Source: Rhabditoides inermis
Taxonomy: Eukaryota > Nematoda > Chromadorea > Rhabditida > Rhabditidae
DNA length: 64,000 nucleotides
Reading direction: 5' to 3'
Assembly (NCBI GenBank): GCA_963966185.1
Contig: CAWZYM010000114.1
Span: forward strand, 1,416,501-1,480,500
The notes under the pieces are model-generated. The model was not told where the DNA came from. It made no database searches and saw only the letters and a program-made list of their open reading frames with translations. The position numbers and the translations under genes are program-made. Shown here piece by piece: positions 39,249-53,114 of the stretch (position 1 is its first letter; every line of letters starts with the position of its first letter).

Positions 39249-42200
39249 GACTCGGACCTCGGTCTGGTCGAACTCGTCCGCCCATCAAATGAACTATGGG
39301 CGTCGACTAAAAATGGCATGAGAAACTGATCTGAAAGTATGAATCTTCGAAACACTCGTCGCTACAAATTCGCCCGACGATTTTTCGTCTCTCGCTCCAC
39401 TCTCCTCTCCGCGAGATAGACTCGGACATCGGTCTGGTCGAACTCGTCCGCCCATCAAATGAACTATGGGCGTCGACTAAAAACGGCATAAGAAACTAAT
39501 CTGGAAGTATGAATCTTCGAAACACTCGTCGCTACAAATTCGCCCGACGTTTTTTTGTCTCTCGCTCTACTCTCCTCTTCACGAGATCGACTCGGACCTC
39601 GGTCTGGTCGAACTCGTCCGCCCATCAAATGAACTATGGGAGTCGACTAAAAACGGCATATAAAACTGATCTGAAAGTATGAATCTTCGAAACACTCGTC
39701 GCTACAAATTCGCCCGACGATTTTTTGTCTCTCGCTCCACTCTCCTCTCCGCGAGATAGACTCGGACCTCGGTCTGGTCGAACTCGTCCGCCCATTAAAT
39801 GAACTATGGGCGTCGACTTAAAACGGCATAAGAAACTAATCTGGAAGTATGAATCTTCGAAACACTCGTCGCTACAAATTCGCCCGACGATTTTTTGTCT
39901 CTCGCTCCACTCTCCTCTCCGCGAGATAGACTCGGACCTCGGTGTGGTCGAACTCGTCCGCCCATCAAATGAACTATGGGCGTCGACTAAAAATGGCATC
40001 AGAAACTGATTTGAAAGTATGAATCTTCGAAACACTCGTCGCTACAAACGCCCGACGATTTTTTGTCTCTCGCTCCACTCTCCTCTCCGCGAGATAGACT
40101 CGGACATCGGTCTGGTCGAACTCGTCCGCCCATCAAATGAACTATGGGCGTCGACTAAAAACGGCATAAGAAACTGATCTGAAAGTATGAATCTTCGAAA
40201 CACTCGTCGCTACAAATTCGCCCGACGATTTTTTGTCTCTCGCTCCACTCTCCTCTTCACGAGATCGACTCGGACCTCGGTCTGGTCGAACTCGTCCGCC
40301 CATCAAATGAACTATGGGCGTCGACTAAAAACGGCATGAGAAACTGATCTGAAAGTATGAATCTTCGAAACACTCGTCGCTACAAATTCGCCCGACGTTT
40401 TTTTGTCTCTCGCTCTACTCTCCTCTTCACGAGATCGACTCGGACCTCGGTCTGGTCGAACTCGTCCGCCCATCAAATGAACTATGGGAGTCGACTAAAA
40501 ACGGCATATAAAACTGATCTGAAAGTATGAATCTTCGAAACACTCGTCGCTACAAATTCGCCCGACGATTTTTTGTCTCTCGCTCCACTCTCCTCTCCGC
40601 GAGATAGACTCGGACCTCGGTCTGGTCGAACTCGTCCGCCCATTAAATGAACTACGGGCGTCGACTAAAAACGGCATAAGAAACTGATCTGAAAGTATGA
40701 ATCTTCGAAACACTCGTCGCTACAAATTCGCCCGACGATTTTTTGTCTCTCGCTCCACTCTCCTCTCCGCGAGATAGACTCGGACATCGGTCTGGTCGAA
40801 CTCGTCGCCCATCAAATAAACTATGGGCGTCGACTAAAAACGGCATAAGAAACTAATCTGAAAGTATGAATCTTCGAAACACTCGTCGCTACAAATTCGC
40901 CCGACGATTTTTTGTCTCTCGCTCCACTCTCCTCTCCGCGAGATAGACTCGGACCTCGGTCTGGTCGAACTCGTCCGCCCATCAAATGAACTATGGGCGT
41001 CGACTAAAAATGGCATGAGAAACTGATCTGAAAGTATGAATCTTCGAAACACTCGTCGCTACAAATTCGCCCGACGATTTTTTGTCTCTCGCTCCACTCT
41101 CCTCTCCGCGAGATAGACTCGGACATCGGTCTGGTCGAACTCGTCCGCCCATCAAATGAACTATGGGCGTCGACTAAAAACGGCATAAGAAACTAATCTG
41201 GAAGTATGAATCTTCGAAACACTCGTCGCTACAAATTCGCCCGACGATTTTTTGTCTCTCGCTCCACTCTCCTCTCCGCGAGATAGACTCGGACCTCGGT
41301 GTGGTCGAACTCGTCCGCCCATCAAATGAACTATGGGCGTCGACTAAAAATGGCATCAGAAACTGATTTGAAAGTATGAATCTTCGAAACACTCGTCGCT
41401 ACAAAGTCGCCCGACGATTTTTTTGTCTCACGCTCCACTCTCCTCTCCGCGAGATAGACTCGGACATCGGTCTGGTCGAACTCGTCCGCCCATCAAATGA
41501 ACTATGGGCGTCGACTAAAAACGGCATGAGAAACTGATCTGAAAGTATGAATCTTCGAAACACTCGTCGCTACAAATTCGCCGACGATTTTCTCTCTCTC
41601 GCTCCACTCTTCTCTCCGCGAGATAGACTCGGACATCGGTCTGGTCGAACTCGTCCGCCCATCAAATGAACTATGGGCGTCGACTAAAAACAGCATAAGA
41701 AACTAATTTGAAAGTATGAATCTTCGAAACACTCGTCGCTACAAATTCGCCCGACGATTTTTTGTCTCTCGCTCCACTCTCCTCTCCGCGAGATCGACTC
41801 GGACCTCGGTCTGGTCGAACTCGTCCGCCCATCAAATGAACTATGGGCGTCGACTAAAAATGGCATAAGAAACTGATCTGAAAGTATGAATCTTCGAAAC
41901 ACTCGTCGCTACAAATTCGCCCGACGATTTTTTGTCTCTCGCTCCACTCTCCTCTCCGCGAGATAGACTCGGACCTCGGTCTGGTCGAACTCGTCCGCCC
42001 ATCAAATGAACTATGGGCGTCGACTAAAAACGGCATAAGAAACTGATCTGAAAGTATGAATCTTCGAAACACTCGTCGCTACAAATTCGCCCGACGATTT
42101 TTTGTCTCTCGCTCCACTCTCCTCTTCACGAGATCGACTCGGACCTCGGTCTGGTCGAACTCGTCCGCCCATCAAATGAACTATGGGCGTCGACTAAAAA

Positions 42201-43727
42201 CGGCATGAGAAACTGATCTGAAAGTATGAATCTTCGAAACACTCGTCGCTACAAATTCGCCCGACGTTTTTTTGTCTCTCGCTCTACTCTCCTCTTCACG
42301 AGATCGACTCGGACCTCGGTCTGGTCGAACTCGTCCGCCCATCAAATGAACTATGGGAGTCGACTAAAAACGGCATATAAAACTGATCTGAAAGTATGAA
42401 TCTTCGAAACACTCGTCGCTACAAATTCGCCCGACGATTTTTTGTCTCTCGCTCCACTCTCCTCTCCGCGAGATAGACTCGGACCTCGGTCTGGTCGAAC
42501 TCGTCCGCCCATTAAATGAACTATGGGCGTCGACTAAAAACGGCATAAGAAACTGATCTGAAAGTATGAATCTTCGAAACACTCGTCGCTACAAATTCGC
42601 CCGACGATTTTTTGTCTCTCGCTCCACTCTCCTCTCCGCGAGATAGACTCGGACATCGGTCTGGTCGAACTCGTCGCCCATCAAATAAACTATGGGCGTC
42701 GACTAAAAACGGCATAAGAAACTAATCTGAAAGTATGAATCTTCGAAACACTCGTCGCTACAAATTCGCCCGACGATTTTTTGTCTCTCGCTCCACTCTC
42801 CTCTCCGCGAGATAGACTCGGACCTCGGTCTGGTCGAACTCGTCCGCCCATCAAATGAACTATGGGCGTCGACTAAAAATGGCATGAGAAACTGATCTGA
42901 AAGTATGAATCTTCGAAACACTCGTCGCTACAAATTCGCCCGACGATTTTTTGTCTCTCGCTCCACTCTCCTCTCCGCGAGATAGACTCGGACATCGGTC
43001 TGGTCGAACTCGTCCGCCCATCAAATGAACTATGGGCGTCGACTAAAAACGGCATAAGAAACTAATCTGGAAGTATGAATCTTCGAAACACTCGTCGCTA
43101 CAAATTCGCCCGACGATTTTTTGTCTCTCGCTCCACTCTCCTCTCCGCGAGATAGACTCGGACCTCGGTGTGGTCGAACTCGTCCGCCCATCAAATGAAC
43201 TATGGGCGTCGACTAAAAATGGCATCAGAAACTGATTTGAAAGTATGAATCTTCGAAACACTCGTCGCTACAAATTCGCCCGACGATTTTTTGTCTCTCG
43301 CTCCACTCTCCTCTCCGCGAGATAGACTCGGACATCGGTCTGGTCGAACTCGTCCGCCCATCAAATGAACTATGGGCGTCGACTAAAAACGGCATGAGAA
43401 ACTGATCTGAAAGTATGAATCTTCGAAACACTCGTCGCTACAAATTCGCCGACGATTTTCTCTCTCTCGCTCCACTCTTCTCTCCGCGAGATAGACTCGG
43501 ACATCGGTCTGGTCGAACTCGTCCGCCCATCAAATGAACTATGGGCGTCGACTAAAAACAGCATAAGAAACTAATCTGGAAGTATGAATCTTCGAAACAC
43601 TCGTCGCTACAAATTCGCCCGACGATTTTCTCTCTCTCGCTCCACTCTCCTTTACGCGAGATAGACTCGGACCTCGGTCTGGTCGAACTCGTCCGCCCAT
43701 CAAATGAACTATGGGCGTCGACTAAAA
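39249..43727 (+). repeat. 4.5-kb duplicated array block, copy 2
   Basis: Copy of 32626-37104. Differences are few: ATTCGCCCG for ATTCACCCG near 39712, and an extra T plus CTCACGCTCC near 41420. It ends at 43727, where the sequence jumps to GACTAAAACAGC, a variant typical of the array further right. Confidence 0.88.
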
Positions 43728-44592
43728 CAGCATAAGAAACTGATCTGAGAGTATGAATCTTCGAAACACTCGTCGCTACAAATTCGCCCGACGATTTTCT
43801 CTATCTCGCTCCTTTCTCCTCTTCACGAGATCGACTCGGACCTCGGTCTGGTCGAACTCGTCCGCCCATCAAATGAACTATGGGCGTCGACTAAAAACGG
43901 CATGAGAAACTGATCTGAAAGTATGAATCTTCGAAACACTCGTCCCTACAAATTCGCCCGACGATTTTTTGTCTCTCGCTCCACTCTCCTCTCCGCGAGA
44001 TCGACTCGGACCTCGGTCTGGTCGAACTCGTCCGCCCATCAAATGAACTATGGGCGTCGACTAAAAACGGCATCAGAAACTGATCTGGAAGTATGAATCT
44101 TCGAAACACTCGTCGCTACAAATTCGCCCGACGATTTTTTGTCTCTCGCTCCACTCTCCTCTCCGCGAGATCGACTCGGACCTCGGTCTGGTCGAACTCG
44201 TCCGCCCATCAAATGAACTACGGGCGTCGACTAAAAACGGCAAAAGAAACTGATCTGAAAGTATGAATCTTCGAAACACTCGTCCCTACAAATTCGCCCG
44301 ACGATTTTTTGTCTCTCGCTCCACTCTCCTCTCCGCGAGATCGACTCGGACCTCGGTCTGGCCGAACTCGTCCGCCCATCAAATGAACTATGGGCGTCGA
44401 CTAAAAACGGCATGATAAACTGATCGGAAAGTATGAATCTTCGAAACACTCGTCGCTACAAATTCGCCCGACGATTTTCTCTATCTCGCTCCTTTCTCCT
44501 CTTCACGAGATCGACTCGGACCTCGGTCTGGTCTAACTCGTCCGCCCATCAAATGAACTATGGGCGTCGACTAAAAACGGCATCAGAAACTG

Positions 44593-46770
44593 ATCTAAAA
44601 GTCTGATTTATCAAAACACTCGTCGCCACAAATTTGCCCGACGATTTTCTCTCTCGCTCCTTTCTCCTCTTCACGAGATCGACTCGGACCTCGGTCTGGT
44701 CGAACTCGTCCGCCCATCAAATGAACTGTGGGCGTCGACTGAGAACGTCGTAAGAAACTGATCTAAAAGTCTGATTTATCAAAACACTCGTCGCCACAAA
44801 TTTGCCCGACGATTTTCTCTCTCGCTCCTTTCTCCTCTTCACGAGATCGACTCGGACCCCGGTCTGGTCGAACTCGTCCGCCCATCAAATGAACTATGGG
44901 CGTCGACTAAGAACGTCATGAGGAACTGATTTAAAAGTCTGATTCATCAAAACACTCGTCGCCACTAATTTGCCCGACGATTTTCTCTCTCTCGCTCCTT
45001 TCTCCTCTTCACGAGATCGACTCGGACCTCGGTCTGGTCGAACTCGTCCGCCCATCAAATGAACTATGGGCGTCGACTAAGAACGTCATAAGGAACTGAT
45101 TTAAAAGTCTGATTCATCAAAACACTCGTCGCCACTAATTTGCCCGACGATTTTCTCTCTCTCGCTCCTTTCTCCTCTTCACGAGATCGACTCGGACCTC
45201 GGTCTGGTCGAACTCGTCCGCCCATCAAATAAACTATGGTCGTCGACTGAGAACGTCATAAGAAACTGATCTAAAAGTCTGATTTATCAAAACACTCGTC
45301 GCCACAAATTTGCCCGACGATTTTCTGTCTCTCGCTCCTTTCTCCTCTTCACGAGATCGACTCGGACCCCGGTCTGGTCGAACTCGTCCGCCCATCAAAT
45401 GAACTATGGGCGTCGACTAAGAACGTCATGAGGAACTGATCTAAAAGTCTGATTCATCAAAACACTCGTCGCCACTAATTTGCCCGACGATTTTCTCTCT
45501 CTCGCTCCTTTCTCCTCTTCACGAGATCGACTCGGACCTCGGTCTGGTCGAACTCGTCCGCCCATCAAATAAACTATGGGCGTCGACTGAGAACGTCATA
45601 AGAAACTGATCTAAAAGTCTGATTTATCAAAACACTCGTCGCCACAAATTTGCCCGACGATTTTCTCTCTCTCGCTCCTTTCTCCTCTTCACGAGATCGA
45701 CTCGGACCTCGGTCTGGTCGAACTCGTCCGCCCATCAAATGAACTATGGGCGTCGACTGAGAACGTCATAAGAAACTGATCTAAAAGTTTGATTTATCAA
45801 AACACTCGTCGCCACAAATTTGCCCGACGATTTTCTCTCTCTCGCTCCTTTCTCCTCTTCACGAGATCGACTCTGACCCCGGTCTGGTCGAACTCGTCCG
45901 CCCATCAAATGAACTATGGGCGTCGACTAAGAACGTCATAAGGAACTGATCTAAAAGTCTGTTTCATCAAAACACTCGTCGCCACAAATTTGCCCGACGA
46001 TTTTCTCTCTCTCGCTCCTTTCTCCTCTTCACGAGATCGACTCTGACCCCGGTCTGGTCGAACTCGTCCGCCCATCAAATTAACTATGGGCGTCGACTAA
46101 GAACAAAATGAGGAACTGATCTAAAAGTCTGTTTCATCAAAACACTCGTCGCCACAAATTTGCCCGACGATTTTCTCTCTCTCGCTCCTTTCTCCTCTTC
46201 ACGAGATCGACTCGGACCCCGGTCTGGTCGAACTCGTCCGCCCATCAAATGAACTATGGGCGTCGACTAAGAACGTCATAAGGAACTGATCTAAAAGTCT
46301 GTTTCATCAAAACACTCGTCGCCACTAATTTGCCCGACGATTTTCTCTCTCTCGCTCCTTTCTCCTCTTCACGAGATCGACTCGGACCTCGGTCTGGTCG
46401 AACTCGTCCGCCCATCAAATGAACTATGGGCGTCGACTAAGAACGTCATAAGGAACTGATTTGAAAGTCTGATTCATCAAAACACTCGTCGCCACTAATT
46501 TGCCCGACGATTTTCTCTCTCTCGCTCCTTTCTCCTCTTCACGAGATCGACTCGGACCTCGGTCTGGTCGAACTCGTCCGCCCATCAAATGAACTATGGG
46601 CGTCGACTGAGAACGTCATAAGAAACTGATCTAAAAGTCTGATTTATCAAAACACTCGTCGCCACAAATTTGCCCGACGATTTTCTCTCTCGCTCCTTTC
46701 TCCTCTTCACGAGATCGACTCGGACCCCGGTCTGGTCGAACTCGTCCGCCCATCAAATGAACTATGGGCG
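44593..46770 (+). repeat. Diverged satellite subfamily block
   Basis: About 13 units differ from all others by a linked set of changes: AAAAGTCTGATT(T/C)ATCAAAACACTCGTCGCCAC, AATTTGCCCGACG, TTTTCTCTCTCTCGCTCCTTTCTCC, GGACCCCGG in some units, and GACT(G/A)AGAACGTCAT(A/G)AG in place of GACTAAAAACGGCAT. The phase and orientation match the rest of the array. Because of these changes the open frame seen in other units is broken here, which supports its being non-coding. Confidence 0.93.
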
Positions 46771-47139
46771 TCGACTAAAAACGGCATCAGAAACTGATCT
46801 GGAAGTATGAATCTTCGAAACACTCGTCGCTACAAATTCGCCCGACGATGTTTTGTCTCTCGCTCCACTCTCCTCTCCGCGAGATCGACTCGGACCTCGG
46901 TCTGGTCGAACTCGTCCGCCCATCAAATGAACTATGGGCGTCGACTAAAAACGGCATCAGAAACTGATATGGAAGTATGAATCTTCGAAACACTCGTCGC
47001 TACAAATTTGCCCGACGATTTTTTTTGTCTCTCGCTCCACTCTCCTCTCCGCGAGATCGACTCGGACCTCGGTCTGGTCGAACTCGTCCGCCCATCAAAT
47101 GAACTATGGGCGTCGACTAAAAACGTCATAAGGAACTGA

Positions 47140-50100
47140 TTTGAAAGTCTGATTCATCAAAACACTCGTCGCCACTAATTTGCCCGACGATTTTTTTTTG
47201 TCTCTCGCTCCACTCTCCTCTCAGCGAGATCGACTCGGACCTCGGTCTGGTCGAACTCGTCCGCCCATCAAATGAACTATGGGCGTCAACTAAAAACAAA
47301 AACGGCATCAGAAACTGATCTGAGAATATTGATCTTCGAAACACTCGTCGCTACAAATTTGCCCGACGATTTTCTCTATCTCGCTCTTTTCTCCTCTTCA
47401 CGAGATCGACTCGGACCTCGGTCTAGTCGAACTCGTCCGCCCATCAAATGAACTATGGGCGTCGACTAAAACAGCATAAGAAACTGATCTGAGAGTATGA
47501 ATCTTCGAAACACTCGTCGCTACAAATTCGCCCGACGATTTTCTCTATCTCGCTCCTTTCTCCTCTTCACGAGATCGACTCGGACCTCGGTCTGGTCGAA
47601 CTCGTCCGCCCATCAAATGAACTATGGGCGTCGACTAAAAACGGCATGAGAAACTGATCTGAGAGTATGAATCTTCGAAACACTCGTCCCTACAAATTCG
47701 CCCGACGATTTTTTGTCTCTCGCTCCACTCTCCTCTCCGCGAGATCGACTCGGACCTCGGTCTGGTCGAACTCGTCCGCCCATCAAATGAACTATGGGCG
47801 TCGACTAAAAACGGCATCAGAAACTGATCTGGAAGTATGAATCTTCGAAACACTCGTCGCTACAAATTCGCCCGACGATTTTTTGTCTCTCGCTCCACTC
47901 TCCTCTCCGCGAGATCGACTCGGACCTCGGTCTGGTCGAACTTGTCCGCCCATCAAATGAACTACGGGCGTCGACTAAAAACGGCAAAAGAAACTGATCT
48001 GAAAGTATGAATCTTCGAAACACTCGTCCCTACAAATTCGCCCGACGATTTTTTGTCTCTCGCTCCACTCTCCTCTCCGCGAGATCGACTCGGACCTCGG
48101 TCTGGCCGAACTCGTCCGCCCATCAAATGAACTATGGGCGTCGACTAAAAACGGCATGAGAAACTGAAGTGAAAGTATGAATCTTCGAAACACTCGTCGC
48201 TACAAATTCGCCCGACGATTTTCTCTATCTCGCTCCTTTCTCCTCTTCACGAGATCGACTCGGACCTCGATCTGGTCGAACTTGTCCGCCCATCAAATGA
48301 ACTATGGGCGTCGACTAAAAACGGCATCAGAAACTGATCTGAAAGTATGAATCTTCGAAACACTCGTCCCTACAAATTTGCTCGACGATTTTCTCTATCT
48401 CGCTCTTTTCTCCTCTTCACGAGATCGACTCGGACCTCGGTCTGGTCGAACTCGTCCGCCCATCTAATGAACTTTGGGCGTCGACTAAAAACGGCATGAG
48501 AAACTGATCTGAAAGTATGAATCTTCGAAACACTCGTCCCTACAAATTCGCCCGACGATTTTTTGTCTCTCGCTCCACTCTCCTCTCCGCGAGATCGACT
48601 CGGACCTCGGTCTGGTCGAACTCGTCCGCCCATCTAATGAACCATGGGCGTCGACTAAAACGGCATAAAAAAACTGATCTGAGAGTATGAATCTTCGAAA
48701 CACTCGTCGCTACAAATTCGCCCGACGATTTTCTCTATCTCGCTCCTTTCTAATCTTCACGAGATCGACTCGGACCTCGGTCTGGTCGAACTCGTCCGCC
48801 CATCAAATGAACTATGGGCGTCGACTAAAAACGGCATCAGAAACTGATTTGAAAGTCTGATTCATCAAAACACTCGTCGCCACTAATTTGCCCGACGATT
48901 TTTTTTTGTCTCTCGCTCCACTCTCCTCTCAGCGAGATCGACTCGGACCTCGGTCTGGTCGAACTCGTCCGCCCATCAAATGAACTATGGGCGTCAACTA
49001 AAAACAAAAACGGCATCAGAAACTGATCTGAGAATATTGATCTTCGAAACACTCGTCGCTACAAATTTGCCCGACGATTTTCTCTATCTCGCTCTTTTCT
49101 CCTCTTCACGAGATCGACTCGGACCTCGGTCTAGTCGAACTCGTCCGCCCATCAAATGAACTATGGGCGTCGACTAAAACAGCATAAGAAACTGATCTGA
49201 GAGTATGAATCTTCGAAACACTCGTCGCTACAAATTCGCCCGACGATTTTCTCTATCTCGCTCCTTTCTCCTCTTCACGAGATCGACTCGGACCTCGGTC
49301 TGGTCGAACTCGTCCGCCCATCAAATGAACTATGGGCGTCGACTAAAAACGGCATGAGAAACTGATCTGAGAGTATGAATCTTCGAAACACTCGTCCCTA
49401 CAAATTCGCCCGACGATTTTTTGTCTCTCGCTCCACTCTCCTCTCCGCGAGATCGACTCGGACCTCGGTCTGGTCGAACTCGTCCGCCCATCAAATGAAC
49501 TATGGGCGTCGACTAAAAACGGCATCAGAAACTGATCTGGAAGTATGAATCTTCGAAACACTCGTCGCTACAAATTCGCCCGACGATTTTTTGTCTCTCG
49601 CTCCACTCTCCTCTCCGCGAGATCGACTCGGACCTCGGTCTGGTCGAACTTGTCCGCCCATCAAATGAACTACGGGCGTCGACTAAAAACGGCAAAAGAA
49701 ACTGATCTGAAAGTATGAATCTTCGAAACACTCGTCCCTACAAATTCGCCCGACGATTTTTTGTCTCTCGCTCCACTCTCCTCTCCGCGAGATCGACTCG
49801 GACCTCGGTCTGGCCGAACTCGTCCGCCCATCAAATGAACTATGGGCGTCGACTAAAAACGGCATGAGAAACTGAAGTGAAAGTATGAATCTTCGAAACA
49901 CTCGTCGCTACAAATTCGCCCGACGATTTTCTCTATCTCGCTCCTTTCTCCTCTTCACGAGATCGACTCGGACCTCGATCTGGTCGAACTTGTCCGCCCA
50001 TCAAATGAACTATGGGCGTCGACTAAAAACGGCATCAGAAACTGATCTGAAAGTATGAATCTTCGAAACACTCGTCCCTACAAATTTGCTCGACGATTTT

Positions 50101-50178
50101 CTCTATCTCGCTCTTTTCTCCTCTTCACGAGATCGACTCGGACCTCGGTCTGGTCGAACTCGTCCGCCCATCTAATGA
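47140..50178 (+). repeat. 1708-bp tandem duplication
   Basis: About 47140-48470 recurs at 48848-50178, offset 1708 bp. Shared markers: TTTGAAAGTCTGATTCATC then T8-GTCTC, the AAAAAC duplication (47292/49000), AATATTGATC (about 47325/49033) and GAACTGAAGTG-type changes near 48163/49871. After 50178 the second copy carries one extra unit before the match resumes at an offset of 1877 bp. Confidence 0.85.
47292..47303 (+). repeat. 6-bp tandem duplication (AAAAAC) marking four satellite units
   Basis: CTAAAAACGGCATC has become CTAAAAACAAAAACGGCATC. The same change occurs at about 48999-49010, 53937-53948 and 55726-55737, always with GTCAACT upstream and GAGAATATTGATC downstream. The four units therefore share one ancestor. 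Confidence 0.88.
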
Positions 50179-53092
50179 ACCATGGGCGTCGACTAAAACG
50201 GCATAAGAAACTGATCTGAAAGTATGAATCTTCGAAACACTCGTCGCTACAAATTCGCCCGACGATTTTCTCTATCTCGCTCCTTTCTCCTCTTCACGAG
50301 ATAGACTCGGACCTCGGTCTGGTCGAACTCGTCCGCCCATCAAATGAACTTTGGGCGTCGACTAAAAACGGCATGAGAAACTGATCTGAAAGTATGAATC
50401 TTCGAAACACTCGTCCCTACAAATTCGCCCGACGATTTTTTGTCTCTCGCTCCACTCTCCTCTCCGCGAGATCGACTCGGACCTCGGTCTGGTCGAACTC
50501 GTCCGCCCATCTAATGAACCATGGGCGTCGACTAAAACGGCATAAAAAAACTGATCTGAGAGTATGAATCTTCGAAACACTCGTCGCTACAAATTCGCCC
50601 GACGATTTTCTCTATCTCGCTCCTTTCTCATCTTCACGAGATCGACTCGGACCTCGGTCTGGTCGAACTCGTCCGCCCATCAAATGAACTATGGGCGTCG
50701 ACTGAAAACGGCATCAGAAACTGATCTGGAAGTATGAATCTTCAAAACACTCGTCGCTACAAATTCGCCCGACGATTTTTTGTCTCTCGCTCCACTCTTC
50801 TCTCCGCGAGATCGACTCGGACCTCGGTCTGGTCGAACTCGTCCGCCCATCAAATGAACTATGGGCGTCGACTAAAAACGGCATCAGAAACTGATATGGA
50901 AGTATGAATCTTCGAAACACTCGTCGCTACAAATTCGCCCGACGATTTTTTGTCTCTCGCTCCACTCTCCTCTCCGCGAGATCGACTCGGACCTCGGTCT
51001 GGTCGAACTCGTCCGCCCATCAAATGAACTATGGGCGTCGACTAAAAACGGCATCAGAAACTGATATGGAAGTATGAATCTTCGAAACACTCGTCGCTAC
51101 AAATTCGCCCGACGATTTTTTGTCTCTCGCTCCACTCTCCTCTCCGCGAGATCGACTCGGACCTCGGTCTGGTCGAACTCGTCCGCCCATCAAAAGAACT
51201 ATGGGCGTCGACTAAAAACGGCATCAGAAACTGATATGGAAGTATGAATCTTCGAAACACTCGTCGCTACAAATTCGCCCGACGATTTTTTGTCTCTCGC
51301 TCCACTCTCCTCTCCGCGAGATCGACTCGGACCTCGGTCTGGTCGAACTCGTCCGCCCATCAAATGAACTATGGGCGTCGACTAAAAACGGCATGAGAAA
51401 CTGATCTGAAAGTATGAATCTTCGAAACACTCGTCGCTACAAATTCGCCCGACGATTTTTTGTCTCTCGCTCCACTCTCCTCTCCGCGAGATCGACTCGG
51501 ACCTCGGTCTGGTCGAACTCGGCCGCCCATCAAATGAACTACGGGCGTCGACTAAAAACGGCAAAAGAAACTGATCTGAAAGTATGAATCTTCGAAACAC
51601 TCGTCGCTACAAATTCGCCCGACGATTTTTTGTCTCTCGCTCCACTCTCCTCTCCGCGAGATCGACTCGGACCTCGGTCTGGTCGAACTTGTCCGCCCAT
51701 CAAATGAACTATGGGCGTCGACTAAAAACGGCATCAGAAACTGATCTGAAAGTATGAATCTTCGAAACACTCGTCGCTACAAATTCGCCCGACGATTTTT
51801 TGTCTCTCGCTCCACTCTCCTCTCCGCGAGATCGACTCGGACCTCGGTCTGGTCGAACTTGTCCGCCCATCAAATGAACTATGGGCGTCGACTAAAAACG
51901 GCATGAGAAACTGATCTGAAAGTATGAATCTTCGAAACACTCGTCGCTACAAATTCGCCCGACGATTTTTTGTCTCTCGCTCCACTCTCCTCTCCGCGAG
52001 ATCGACTCGGACCTCGGTCTGGTCGAACTTGTCCGCCCATCAAATGAACTATGGGCGTCGACTAAAAACGGCATCAGAAACTGATCTGAAAGTATGAATC
52101 TTCGAAACACTCGTCGCTACAAATTCGCCCGACGATTTTTTGTCTCTCGCTCCACTCTCCTCTCCGCGAGATCGACTCGGACCTCGGTCTGGTCGAACTT
52201 GTCCGCCCATCAAATGAACTATGGGCGTCGACTAAAAACGGCATCAGAAACTGATCTAAAAGTATGAATCTTCGAAACACTCGTCGCTACAAATTCGCCC
52301 GACGATTTTTTGTCTCTCGCTCCACTCTCCTCTCCGCGAGATCGACTCGGACCTCGGTCTGGCCGAACTCGTCCGCCCATCAAATGAACTATGGGCGTCG
52401 ACTAAAAACGGTATGAGAAACTGATCTGAAAGTATGAATCTTCGAAACACTCGTCGCTACAAATTCGCCCGACGATTTTTTGTCTCTCGCTCCACTCTCC
52501 TCTCCGCGAGATCGACTCGGACCTCGGTCTGGTCGAACTTGTCCGCCCATCAAATGAACTATGGGCGTCGACTAAAAACGGCATCAGAAACTGATCTGAA
52601 AGTATGAATCTTCGAAACACTCGTCGCTACAAATTCGCCCGACGATTTTTTGTCTCTCGCTCCACTCTCCTCTCCGCGAGATCGACTCGGACCTCGGTCT
52701 GGTCGAACTTGTCCGCCCATCAAATGAACTATGGGCGTCGACTAAAAACGGCATCAGAAACTGATCTGAAAGTATGAATCTTCGAAACACTCGTCGCTAC
52801 AAATTCGCCCGACGATTTTCTCTATCTCGCTCCTTTCTCCTCTTCACGAGATCGACTCGGACCTCGGTCTGGTCGAACTCGTCCGCCCATCAAATGAACT
52901 ATGGGCGTCGAATAAAAACGGCATGAGAAACTGATCTGAAAGTATGAATCTTCGAAACACTCGTCGCTACAAATTCGCCCGACGATTTTCTCTATCTCGC
53001 TCCTTTCTCATCTTCACGAGATCGACTCGGACCTCGGTCTGGTCGAACTCGTCCGCCCATCAAATGAACTATGGGCGTCGACTGAGAACGTC

Positions 53093-53114
53093 ATAAGAAA
53101 CTGATCTAAAAGTA
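53093..53114 (+). repeat. Chimeric satellite unit
   Basis: GACTGAGAACGTCATAAG and GATCTAAAAG are diagnostic of the diverged subfamily at 44.6-46.8 kb, but the unit switches directly to AGTATGAATCTTCG of the common type. The switch point lies within about 15 bp. It looks like conversion or unequal crossover between subfamilies. Confidence 0.75.

Larger units (their letters stand above)
21660..44592 (+). repeat. 170-bp satellite array, segment 3
   Basis: About 135 units in the same orientation. The first 4.8 kb belongs to copy 2 of the 8.8-kb duplication. From about 31 kb new unit variants appear: GAAACTAATCTGGAAG, a CGACGTTTTTTTG tract, GGGAGTCGAC, and a one-base loss giving CTCGTCGCCCATCAAATAA. 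That last variant marks five related blocks, at about 32484, 34181, 36049, 40803 and 42672. From about 43.8 kb the tract TTTTCTCTATCTCGCTCCTTTCTCC appears for the first time and leads into the diverged block. No gene is present. Confidence 0.97.

Noticed and set aside
48163..48170. Possible remnants of further transposon insertions at unit irregularities
   Set aside because: Irregularities outside the two elements are substitutions, short indels or one deletion; none has inverted ends or a target duplication.
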